Positions 54,446 to 64,000 of a stretch of 64,000 nt of DNA are shown here, in pieces. Position numbers and translations under genes: made by a program. Source of the stretch: Gibbula magus (lineage: Eukaryota; Mollusca; Gastropoda; Trochida; Trochidae); assembly GCA_936450465.1 (NCBI GenBank), contig OW388296.1, forward strand, positions 17,216,526-17,280,525, read 5' to 3'. How positions within the stretch are numbered: position 1 is the first letter of the stretch; every line of letters begins with the position of its first letter. A model generated the notes under the pieces. It did not search any database. It was not told where the DNA came from and saw only the letters and a list, made by a program, of their open reading frames with translations.

Positions 54446-56671
54446 GAAAGGCTTTTGGAATACTGGACTCATTGCTTTGCCAATTTCTACATTCTTGGTG
54501 CTTGTGTATTTATGATCTTTATGAAACGGATGTTGCAGGGGACTAGGAATGACACAATACGCATGCTTCTTCGACAGGATGTGACGTCATTTGTATGTAG
54601 ATCTCTAGAGATGCACACCATGATAATGTTAGAAGTTAAAGTAAAGAAAAAAAGTTTTCATATTTGTAAAATTAACGGAAAAAACCCGTATAGGTAATGT
54701 TTTCTCTCTGTGATCTATCTCTATCATTATATAGCTTGTGCTTTGTCCTTGGAAACCATTCCAGTGGCGTCTATACACACCTATATGAATCAATGTTTGT
54801 ATAAAGTGAGAAGAATTAATAGCTTCAATTATTAATCAAGTGAAATACTGAAAATGCATGAATTCATATCAACCATTTTAGAGTAGAGTATTTATTAATT
54901 GATTAATTGATTTTATCCATCCTTGTTTTTTCTTCTTAAAATACTGTTTACAAATTTACGATTGAAGTGTTAGCGATATATGTTTCTGTACATAAGGGTG
55001 TCTGTACATATGCTAACAAGGTTTATGTGTGCAGACGTTCGTATATCGAGCCATTTTAAAGCATAAGTGTACGCAAGGTAATGCATGCTATTTTAGTAAT
55101 GTAAACCCAGTGTTCACTTGTTTCTTTAGATCGATTTGGTTTGTGACTGAATATTTAACCCATAGCAACATGTTTTTAACTTCAAGTTTGTGTGTTGTGG
55201 TTGGCCCATGCAGTAAGCGAACTCTCTTCAGTTGACTACCATTTACATATGCAAATAGTACGTGCGGGCAAGCACTCCAAACGTCGACCCTTGTTTGTAT
55301 GATGCCGTATGCCTCTTATTCATGGGAGTTATTTAGAAACGTGATAGTTCAACCTGTCCACTGAATTATTTCCCTGTATTATTCCATATATCAGGAGGCA
55401 CCTCGACTGGCCTTTTGCAGGGCGTTGTTTAGCACACAGAATAAAGTAAGGCTTTATAAGCTTTAGTTTGCCGATCAAACTCGTGTTAGACACATGGAAC
55501 AACATTCATATTTCTTATATGTATGAATTCACAGGGACCCAAGTAATGGACAGCTATCGTCGGTGCGTACTGCCTCCTTGGAAGCAATACTTTCGCGAAG
55601 AATATGACTTTAGTAAATATTATTTTCATCTTGAGTTTTGGAATCGTTTATAGACCATTTTAACTCTGTTGTAGTATTCCTGTTAACATACAAGAGTTTT
55701 CGAAATATATTGGTAGGTTTAAGTGTTTTGTATCCTTTCTATTAGATAAATTGTTTTTATATTAAGGAATCCCGCATGACCATAACTATATTAGATTGTG
55801 TCCCCCACGACCTCTAGTAACACGTATCACGTGCCTTGTTTGTAGAGCCTTCATCTGATTGTCTGTTTTTGCTTATCTGTCACTGTAATTTTGACAAATA
55901 TACTAGTCTTTTTAGAGATTGACCATTCTTGTAAGACATAGTTGATAATAACGAGGTACTGAACTCGGGAGACAAGACATTCTTGAATCTTCATCGACCA
56001 ATTGTTGCGTGTGGTTCTGAAACAGTGTCTCTCTTCGTCTGTTATGACGTTTTAGTTGTTATGTTTTTGGTTAAAATCCTTTCTGCCAAATTTTTACTGA
56101 TTAAATATTGTTCAGTCCGAAATTCACAACTATTTACTTTTCCCCCTTTTCAGTAAGTCATGTGTTCATATCCAACCATAGGTATGTCCGTGTAGTATTG
56201 CCACGTTGTGTACATGCCTTGGTAGATTTACAATACTTCAAGCTGTGTGTAACCGAGACGTTCTGATCATGACAATAGTAACTTTTGATTTAACATGGAC
56301 ACATTTTGTCAAAATCGTGTGTCATAATTATGAAATATTTACATTTTGGATTGTGTTCTTTTGTCAGTTAACTTATGTTAAGCTTTCCATGGTAGCCCGA
56401 TGTTCAGTTACTGTGTATATGACAATGCTTTATATTTTCAAAGCACTCTCAGCACGGAGATACACCAAGTACCACACACTAACTTTGGCTTACGACTATC
56501 TTAGTGCTGAGGTAGCTTCGAACATCTAGGCTTAGTAACCTGACGAGAACTCGGCCTTTACTACAAAGATAGGTATGTTACCATCCTGAACTTTGTACAT
56601 ACGTTTAAGCAGTTTCTATGTTGAGATTAAAATAGATCCATGGTATTTCTATGCACTCCGCCATGCAGTTT

Positions 56672-56672
56672 C

Positions 56673-56706
<34 letters not shown>

Positions 56707-56710
56707 CGTC
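56672..56710. repeat. (CTGT)n(CTAT)n compound microsatellite
   Basis: Four or so CTGT units run directly into CTAT units. Confidence 0.85.
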
Positions 56711-56748
56711 ATATACATGTCTTCCTTTCTCACCTCGTGTATGGTAAT

Positions 56749-56754
56749 AATAAA
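56749..56754 (+). terminator. Candidate polyadenylation signal for RhoA isoform B
   Basis: AATAAA with downstream GTTTTCCTTTATGTTTTGTTTG. This would give a 3'UTR of about 2.3 kb. Confidence 0.35.
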
Positions 56755-56810
56755 GTAATTTAAGGACCATCATTGTTTTCCTTTATGTTTTGTTTGAAAG
56801 AGCATGAACT

Positions 56811-57060
56811 TATCTGATCCAACCATCCTATTCTGCCAGACGGCTATGGCTGAAGTCTTGGGCGCAAACTCTTTGGCGAATGGGGATTACAAACTGTGGT
56901 CCCCAATAAGGGTCACATGTGCCCAACCCTGAAGCAAATCTTATTCTCAAGGAAGCCAAAGAGTTTTTGGCCAATTGACGTTGTAACTGCAGATTTGGTG
57001 TGTCTATACAGGCTCCCTGGCCGATGTAGATTATTGTAGATTTGATAATCCTCTGACAAA
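56811..57060. repeat. Degenerate pearl-like array units
   Basis: CAAACTCTTTGGCGAATGGG, AAGGGTCACATG and TCCCTGGCCGATGTAGATT are eroded versions of the 145-bp unit landmarks. No ends are recognisable. Confidence 0.45.
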
Positions 57061-57466
57061 TGCTTCTAAATATTTAAATTTTAAATATTGGGAAATACGA
57101 AACCGAGATTTGGTAACCTCTGTTATTAAGTATGCTCCTAAGAATTTTGGGAACACTTGAATCTGATCATGTGTATGTGTTCACGGATACATTAACTAAA
57201 ACGTCCAGATATCAGGCTATACCTCTAATCATGGCGATTTCAGACGAATTATATGTTCCGAGCATTCACAGAAACCGAACCGTGATTGATGGAAGTCATA
57301 TTTGTTGCGTTTTGGCGAAAGGTAAATGACCCTAAATTGCCTAAAATATGTTATATGTTATATGTCATTACATCTTGTCTTAACGGGGAAAAGAAAACGA
57401 ACTCAAGCATACACGTGCAACATTTGAATAGACGGTTTAAGGATTTGGGCATTTGCAAGATTGTCA

Positions 57467-57597
57467 GGGATGATTTTGTCGGTGGCACAATGCTGAGATG
57501 AGTTCTTGAAGGAAGGAGTTCGATAAATTCGAACGAGGATGGATACATCAAGTAAACTGTCAGAACAGTCGCATTGTGCCACTGACAAAATCATCAA
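57467..57597. repeat. Hairpin palindrome
   Basis: GATGATTTTGTCGGTGGCAC pairs with GTGCCACTGACAAAATCATC (one mismatch). Inside, TTCGATAAATTCGAA is a small palindrome. Confidence 0.75.
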
Positions 57598-57640
57598 TGA
57601 TGATTACCCCATTGTTACCATACTCCTTGAACCAGTGTCA

Positions 57641-57768
57641 ATATATACTGAACAAAATAAGTTAGGGATATTCGTTGTTTTATGAGTAATATTTCAATAG
57701 TGTGTCAAGTAATAAATGAATCATTATTCATCATTTCCAAATATCCCTAATTATGTTTTAGTATATAT
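57641..57768. mobile_element. Short MITE with TA ends (Tc1/mariner-like)
   Basis: About 28-bp inverted ends: ATATATACTGAACAAAATAA and the TTAGGGATATT block are mirrored by AATATCCCTAATTATG and TTTTAGTATATAT. It is 128 bp and non-coding. Confidence 0.65.
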
Positions 57769-58261
57769 GACAGAAAAGCAAATGTTTATATGTTTAGAGA
57801 AGGATTCCACGCCCGCTGACGCTTAGCAAGAGAACCGATGGCTTTTCTTGACCAGAAACTACATTCATCGATAAAGCCAAAAACCAAGTTCTGATATTAT
57901 GTTTATTTTCTTTTGGATGTAACGATTCAAAGCCGAAATAGTCAAACTAACAAGCCTGAATTGTTTAACGGCCGGATATGTGTAAGTGACGTAGAAAATG
58001 CTTATAACCTTTAACATCGCATTTGAAAGTAAATATCACCACACATCTTCTTGATCCATTATCATTGACAGGATTATTACCAATTCAATAATGAATTCAG
58101 AAAATCAATCATTAAGTACTAATCTCTGAATGTTGGTGCATGGTACAAGAGCAAATTAATACAATATTATTAAATATACAAAAATAAATTAACAAGATAC
58201 AAAATATATGATATAAATGAATATATACATAAATGCAAAATTGACATTCAAACATATAATG

Positions 58262-58372
58262 CAATTCATCAACGCTGGATGTAGAAGACAGTTTTTGTTT
58301 CAGTTGCGAAGAGAGCATTTACCTTCTTATCGTACAGATATATAGCCAGGTCCCCCTGCATGGACTGAACAA

Positions 58373-58471
<99 letters not shown>

Positions 58472-58790
58472 CATGTATACATATAGACTATGTGGATAGT
58501 ACATTAATGGCCTTCGATAACGGAAATACGCGAATGCATACATATACTATGAAATTAATGAAACGTATGGGGATATTTATTTGTGTAAATGAACATATCC
58601 TCTGTAGCAGAGAAGATCTCGTCATGTTTCGACCACCCCGTAGTCACAGCTGTGAATCAGTACGATGCAATAAATAGTGTATAACAATTCACAGACAATC
58701 ACTGCTGAAGTGTTATTTTAGTTTAAGTTGCGAAGAAAGTTTTTACCTGCTCCGCACTGATATATAACCAGGACCCCCTGCATGGATTGG
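58262..58790. repeat. Direct repeats flanking a long (TA)n tract
   Basis: 58262-58366 and 58684-58790 share GTTGCGAAGA, TTTACCT, TATATA(G/A)CCAGG and CCCCCTGCATGGA in order. Between them is an uninterrupted (TA)n run of about 95 bases (58375-58469). The 57769-58261 stretch before it shows nothing else. Confidence 0.8.
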
Positions 58791-58802
58791 TATGTGAGTG
58801 TA

Positions 58803-59108
58803 CAGCTGCATCCCGAAAGTTTGTTCACCTACCTGTATTTCTTAGTGTAAATATGGCGTAAAATGGAATGTCATCAAAGTATCGTTTCAACGCGAAAACG
58901 AAACCGATCATTTTGCATTTCGCTTCGGAGGTACTGGCCTGAATATCACATGATAGGATAGAGAATGGTTATATACAATTGGATATAGGATAATTCCTTC
59001 TCATTGTATTGATGTGATTTAATAGACGTCGCAGTCAAAGCCTATTTACATGATATTTGCACAAAACATATGTATACAGTAGGTGAACAAACTTTTGGGA
59101 TGCAACTG
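58803..59108. mobile_element. Tc1/mariner-like MITE with TA target duplication
   Basis: The ends CAGCTGCATCCCGAAAGTTT and AAACTTTTGGGATGCAACTG are inverted over about 30 bp, including GTTCACCTAC/GTAGGTGAAC. They are flanked by TA on both sides (58801-58802, 59109-59110). It is 306 bp with no transposase. Confidence 0.85.
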
Positions 59109-59445
59109 TAGATGTACTTTTAAACAGGCTACTAGAGGAAATGACCCATGCTTCGAAGCACATGAGTCAACTAACATTATGGTAAAATGAATAAATAGTC
59201 ATAAAACAATGATACTTATGTTTTGATCTTAATTCGTAATAAATTCATATAAATTTAACGGTACTGAAGAATGAGTGTTGATTCTAGTTTCAATACCTCT
59301 CCCCCACCAAATGTAATGCTCAATTAAATCAACGTTTGAAATAATACTCTTCAACACATAAGCTACATAAGCTAATATATTATGATACTTCAACAGCTCA
59401 GAGATGGAGTTGAGATAAACGCTTCATAATTAGTTTGCTCATAAA

Positions 59446-62070
59446 TTACGGGCTCACAGATTTAGGTTTCAAACAGTTTTTGTTCCTACCACTTTCCAGC
59501 TCATCTAGTTCCCTATCGTCTCCATTTAGACCGCAAATATCAGCAGTCAGATCAAAATCACTCATATCCACAATGAGGTCTGCAACAGGTTTTTCTGTCG
59601 TCTGCTTTTTGGCAATCACAGAGTCTACATTCCAGGTTGACGTCGACCCACCTTCGCCATTCGCAGATTCAACATTTGGTCTATTCCGCTCTTCGTCTGT
59701 GAGAGGATGAATGTCATCCAATCTCCACTCCTGTTTAAAGATGTCCTTCACATCTTGCAGTTGAGTCGTGAAGCGGAGGTTTCCGGTATCCAAGGAAGAA
59801 CCGCCATCTTGATTAAGCACGAACTTCTTCAATGCAAATGGTATAAGGCCAGTGACAAACGTAACAAAGAACTGACCTTCTGGAGAAATGTAGCTGATGT
59901 CGCCATAAGACATGACAACGATTAAAAGACAAACGAGGAAAAGAATTATCCTTGCGAACTCCATAATGGCGGCCCTGAGGGAGTCTGAAATTGGCCCAGG
60001 ACTGCCATAACAGACGATGTACGTAGCCTGATGAAAGAATTCTTTGGATAGATAAGCTATGTCTTCATTATGAAGAAATAACGTAAGTCCCTTTGTGTTC
60101 ATTGATAAATCGTCATCATCTAACGTGAATATTTGGTCACAGGAGTCGTTTGTTGGCTTTGGTGTTCCAGTCTGAAATATGACGTTGTTTTGTTCACTAA
60201 GAGGTAGTTTTGCTACCTCGTTGCATTCCTCCGACTTCTCCGCCATAACGTTCCTAAGAAGAGTTTTGCTAAAGTCATGGTAGGTTGCACTGACCGCAGA
60301 GAAGGTGTCCCGGATGTAGAAAACTATAAGAATTACAACCGGAAGTATCCTCATCGTAAACAGGATGTTGACGATCATGTTAACGATTACCATGGTAATC
60401 ACGTGAAGAAGGAAATTAAACCCAATACTAAGGACAACAAACAGACTGATGATTGTGAGACAAAACGTCAAATTTTCAAATCTGTTCTTCAGTTCTTCCC
60501 TCCCCCATTTCGTATTTTCAAAGTTGCCAAGTATGAGTCTAAAAATCCGCAAGCATATACGGAACACAGGGGAAGTGACAACAAAATAAATAAGTATAAA
60601 AACAGGCGAAATGGCAACAAGAACAATCCAAAATGGAAGGAAAAGGATCCCAAGTTTTCTAACCGGAAGTAGCGCCTTCCTGATGAAAGACCTCACTTTC
60701 TTCTTGGAGGTGCTGAACGTTGACCTAGCGCTCTGACTGCTCAGCAGCTGGCTGTAGAGTTTGCCGAGGTTCCGGTCACGTATGCCGTCAACGACAACCA
60801 CGATGACGTGGGCGATGTAGCAGGCTGCGAGGATGGAGACTATAACGATGCTGACAGATGGGTGGATATAGAAGCTGCTCGTCTGCTTCAGGCCAAGCTG
60901 TACAATCATGTCTGCTATCTCCCGATATTCTTCTGGTGGATCACACAGGTGGTATAGCAGAGGGATAGACGGTAAGGCCAGGATTGCGAATAACAGCAAT
61001 GTTCGGATCTCTCTGACGACAATGTACCATCTTGGACACACCCTACAACTGCACTGTCCACATATCGGGCTGTTGCAGCATTCTTCGAGGGAACTGTGAT
61101 GGCGGATTTGACAACGGATGAAAGAATCATAAAATGCCCTAAAAAGTCCAAATGGAGGTTCATTTTCTGCAACTATCCTGTCAAATTTGATTCGATAATC
61201 AAATTTCTTCACTTCAATACGTTTCAAAACATTTAATGGCATTTCAGACAGAGTTTTACTGAAATTCTCGAAGTTCTTACAAAGACTGAATGGAACGACG
61301 ACAGTTTTCGGAGACGCTTCTATGGTACTTGAACTCCTCGTTGTCATGATGTTCACAGTGGCGCGGTTCGTGGGAGAGAAAGAAAAGACCTCTTCTCTGT
61401 AACTCCTGGGCACCAGGAGAGGGAAGTAGAGGAACAGGAACACTGTCGCTGTGAGGATGACAGCTCTCAGGATCCACGACCAGACGTTGTCCGTCACATC
61501 GTAACATTCCAACTCGCCGGCAGACGACTTCCGGCAGCAGCGGTTTCCAACATACGCCCAACCCGAACTGTCTATAATTCTCATAGAACACACGCTTATT
61601 TCTGAAACTGGTAAGACATTACTTCCGTTTGAATCCAATAATCCACCGAGGATAAATTTGTCGAATAAATCCTGAATTTCTCCGCCCGTTTTGGACACTA
61701 AACAATCAACAGGCTCTGTTTTGACTTTCACCTTCAACTGCGTCAATCCAACGTAAGCATAGGACTTAAACAAGCCATAATAATATCTAAATAACAGCAA
61801 AAACCGCTCGGTGACTTTAGTTGTACATCTGTATTGTCTCATAGGCCTGTACCAATATGGCCGTGACACATTCTTCCAAAAGGCATCCGAATAATCATTG
61901 AACACGAAATCAAACTCTACGATATTTGAAGTATCGGACACATCTTGAACAGTCTTGATCACCTCGGGATTTTCAGATTTGATAAAACACGAGTCACACA
62001 CAACAATTCCACAAATTACCAAGAAAGTACACAATTTAAGCACTTTCGGAACATTATTAATTCCCATCAT
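59446..62070 (-). CDS. Uncharacterised intronless multi-pass membrane protein, 874 aa
   Basis: A single open frame with a good start context (CGCCACCATGATGG). A signal peptide or first membrane segment is at residues 8-25, followed by a Cys-containing, probably luminal or extracellular region to about 197 (N-glycosylation sequon NVS at 67-69). Further hydrophobic segments lie near 198-220, 357-377, 403-427, 472-498, 534-585 (probably two), 704-722 and 733-755. A compact cysteine cluster, CCNSPICGQCSCRVC (331-345), precedes the third segment and could bind metal or form disulfides. The C-terminal 110 residues are acidic and hydrophilic. I do not recognise a named domain. DC-STAMP-like, transporter and channel families were considered without a clear motif. 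The absence of introns, unlike its neighbours, suggests origin by retroposition or an intronless lineage-specific family. Confidence 0.8.
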   Translation of the reverse strand: MMGINNVPKVLKLCTFLVICGIVVCDSCFIKSENPEVIKTVQDVSDTSNIVEFDFVFNDYSDAFWKNVSRPYWYRPMRQYRCTTKVTERFLLLFRYYYGLFKSYAYVGLTQLKVKVKTEPVDCLVSKTGGEIQDLFDKFILGGLLDSNGSNVLPVSEISVCSMRIIDSSGWAYVGNRCCRKSSAGELECYDVTDNVWSWILRAVILTATVFLFLYFPLLVPRSYREEVFSFSPTNRATVNIMTTRSSSTIEASPKTVVVPFSLCKNFENFSKTLSEMPLNVLKRIEVKKFDYRIKFDRIVAENEPPFGLFRAFYDSFIRCQIRHHSSLEECCNSPICGQCSCRVCPRWYIVVREIRTLLLFAILALPSIPLLYHLCDPPEEYREIADMIVQLGLKQTSSFYIHPSVSIVIVSILAACYIAHVIVVVVDGIRDRNLGKLYSQLLSSQSARSTFSTSKKKVRSFIRKALLPVRKLGILFLPFWIVLVAISPVFILIYFVVTSPVFRICLRIFRLILGNFENTKWGREELKNRFENLTFCLTIISLFVVLSIGFNFLLHVITMVIVNMIVNILFTMRILPVVILIVFYIRDTFSAVSATYHDFSKTLLRNVMAEKSEECNEVAKLPLSEQNNVIFQTGTPKPTNDSCDQIFTLDDDDLSMNTKGLTLFLHNEDIAYLSKEFFHQATYIVCYGSPGPISDSLRAAIMEFARIILFLVCLLIVVMSYGDISYISPEGQFFVTFVTGLIPFALKKFVLNQDGGSSLDTGNLRFTTQLQDVKDIFKQEWRLDDIHPLTDEERNRPNVESANGEGGSTSTWNVDSVIAKKQTTEKPVADLIVDMSDFDLTADICGLNGDDRELDELESGRNKNCLKPKSVSP

Positions 62071-63540
62071 GGTGGCGTCTGTTCGGTCGCCTAGCGGTAG
62101 AAGACTGCGTAAACTGATGTGACCGCCGCGCTATTGCTGTAGGTGTTAGGCAAGGAAATATATTTCCTTGTGTCGCGTTATCAGTCTGACGTTTTCCTAT
62201 TGTTAGTGTCACAAACAGGAACATGTTTCAGCGTAAATTACTAACAAAAGAATATGGATGATGTTTGAAAGTGAAACAAGGAAGAATCATCCTATGCATA
62301 GTTTGAAACTCTGACATAAGATTTATTTGAATATTTCAGTTTAAGTTATATTAACACAAGGCACATTGTCGTTGTTGTGGGTGAAACAGGAAAATGTATA
62401 TAGAACTCGAAAAGATAACATAAGATTTTCTTTATTATGAAGTATTAATACATTAGGTACACATATCAAAGCAGTGTTAGACAATAGTGCATTTGATAAT
62501 TTATCATTAAATTACAAACAAACTTTAAGTGAAATTTGTATCAGTTGTTTTATATAACCGAAACTAAATAATGATTTTATAAAATAATAGCACCTAAACC
62601 ATTTCAGTTCTGATAAAGTTGATACACATAATTCAATCACTTTATTGAAAGAGTTACAGTTTATAGCCGTATCATAGTGGTTCATTAATTGTTTATACAT
62701 TACTGTAAAATTTCAGAATTCATTAATGAATTAACCAATGCAAACGGACTCGTAAAATAGTTATGGTTAAATTGAAAATTAATCTGACTCTTCATATATT
62801 TTCTGTAAAATCGAAGACAAATGAAATACCAAAATAAATCTGACAAGTTCTATTTAGTTAAATGTACACAGCGGTGTTGTATAACCGTGTGAATGTATCT
62901 AGATATTGTTACAGGTATGGCCTTGCTATATGCATGGGTTTACAGTGTATACCAGTCGCGTCAAGTGAACGTCGAGTATAGATTTATAGACGCCCATAAA
63001 ATTGATAAGACTTTATTGGGTCACCTACACACCTTTAGTGGTATTTCATGTATTTGTTTAAGCATTTCGTGTGTAAAACTATAAAAGTAAGCATAGGTGT
63101 GCACAACAAATAATAATAGTTACAACATTTACGTAGCATATATATTATTAGTGCATCAAACGTTTTTCAAAGCGCTGATTTGGTTTGTGTTCCAGATATT
63201 GTGACAAAACAATTCTATCAATCAGTCTAAATTTATAGTTGTATTATAATTTTATTTCATGTGTTAGTTGTGAGTTGTAAACTCGATGTCAACCAAGCAA
63301 CATTGTATCAATACGCCTAGTGGCGACATGGTCTGTTCTCGCCAGTTAGACATTAACATTCATTTCAGAGAAAGGTTGTGTATTAATCATCAGGTACACA
63401 ACACTGGTTCTATACAATTCCAGTGCGAGTTTAGTTATCTATTATGACATTCATGTGGCATTGTCTGAGCAGTTAAACTACTTTCGAATAATCAAGCGTT
63501 ACAGTAAACTGACAAAAGCAACTTCATTTAAATTTAATTT
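62071..63540. other. Intergenic region upstream of the membrane-protein gene
   Basis: It presumably carries the promoter of the minus-strand gene at its left end. No other gene is seen. A short hairpin AAGGAAATATATTTCCTT is at about 62152-62169. The remainder is AT-rich with no recognised repeat. Confidence 0.4.
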
Positions 63541-64000
63541 CAGCTAGTCAGGCCTGAAAGGCCAGATAACTTGTAGCATGGGCCGTCGCCCGTCGTCAGT
63601 AAACTTTTGACGTTTTCGACTACATCTCAAGAACCGCTGTACTCCCGACGTTGAACTTTTGTGGGGGGATGCCTTGCATGGGTTCAAAGTTGTACAATTG
63701 GTACCCCGAACGACTTCTTCTTAAGAACCAGCAATGCCTGGAAGCTCAAGATTTGAGATTATGATGTTTGTTGGATAAAGCGACTAAGATTTGTAGAACC
63801 CGTTACACTTCTCCCTAAAATAAAGAAGTGAAAGGGGTGCAATTTAGACTTGTTTACCATTTTAAGTGCTATGATAAAATGTTGAAGGTAACCATACAGG
63901 CTCGTTCATGAGCTTTTAAGTGCACTCATTTTATTTCTTTAGCACAAAAATTAAGCGAAATATAGCTTATTCCTTCTCCTTCAGTGGTCAGGCATGACAG
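63541..64000 (+). repeat. Diverged relative of the pearl-like terminal domain
   Basis: CAGCTAGTCAGGCCTGAAAGGCCAG (split: AGGCCTGAAAGGCC hairpin), then CGTCGCCCGTCGTCAGTAAAC and TTTTCGACTACATCTC, follow the order seen at the start of elements A and B. The array that follows is different or eroded, and the window ends here. Confidence 0.45.

Larger units (their letters stand above)
54446..56760 (+). other. RhoA exon B 3' untranslated and downstream region
   Basis: No further exon. AATAAA occurs at 56749-56754, followed by T/G-rich sequence. A (CTGT)n/(CTAT)n microsatellite is at 56672-56710. An earlier AATAAA-like site lies near 55440. Confidence 0.45.

Noticed and set aside
60277..60672. 131-residue open frame on the plus strand
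   Set aside because: It lies antisense within the 874-residue gene and is a charged low-complexity product.
59446..62070. Assignment to the DC-STAMP-like (DCST/sneaky) family
   Set aside because: The multi-pass layout and cysteine cluster are suggestive, but I could not see the family's defining motifs in order, so no family name is given.

Overview
Eukaryotic nuclear DNA, AT-rich, with long introns and dense interspersed repeats. The best fit is a gastropod mollusc, probably abalone-like. This is inferred from a SINE-like repeat ending in (ACTC)n (1-215, 45441-45515, 51575-51785), from pearl/Helentron-like elements with internal tandem arrays and (ACGG)n tracts, and from lophotrochozoan-looking protein sequences. 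No species was identified by search. Four protein-coding genes are supported. (1) NAPEPLD, + strand, five coding exons between 419 and 5213. (2) An ankyrin-repeat protein with a C-terminal SOCS-box-like tail (ASB type), - strand, six coding exons between 34206 and 24040. (3) RhoA, + strand: one first coding exon (36559-36714) that can join either of two complete terminal exons (47457-47879 or 54023-54445). (4) A single-exon 874-residue multi-pass membrane protein of unrecognised family, - strand, 62070-59446. Every splice junction proposed for the three spliced genes has GT/AG ends and keeps frame. || Layout: 1-6146 is NAPEPLD with small repeats in its introns. 6147-20509 is almost all mobile DNA: three pearl-like elements with about 145-bp internal arrays, a 76-bp minisatellite, a paired-end inverted-repeat element, and a broken DIRS-type tyrosine-recombinase retrotransposon whose terminal repeats and internal complementary region can still be read; a fourth pearl-like element is nested inside it. 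20510-24039 is AT-rich sequence with no gene seen. 24040-34206 is the ASB-like gene, whose introns hold another pearl-like element, a 1.45-kb repeat and a 169-bp tandem-array element. 34207-36545 separates the divergently transcribed ASB-like and RhoA genes. 36546-56760 is the RhoA locus, with hAT-like elements, palindromes and a four-copy TGACGTCA array in its introns. 56770-59445 holds MITEs and a long (TA)n tract. 59446-62070 is the membrane-protein gene, followed by intergenic DNA to the end. || The most notable observation is the RhoA locus. Its second coding exon (residues 53-192) is duplicated as two intact versions. They are identical over 174 nt (25 nt of intron plus 149 nt of exon, covering switch II) and then diverge sharply at silent sites. 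The predicted proteins share the whole N-terminal half of the G domain and differ at 12 positions in the C-terminal half, including the polybasic/CAAX tail. This suggests alternative terminal exons with a recent partial gene conversion. The genes are otherwise functionally unrelated.
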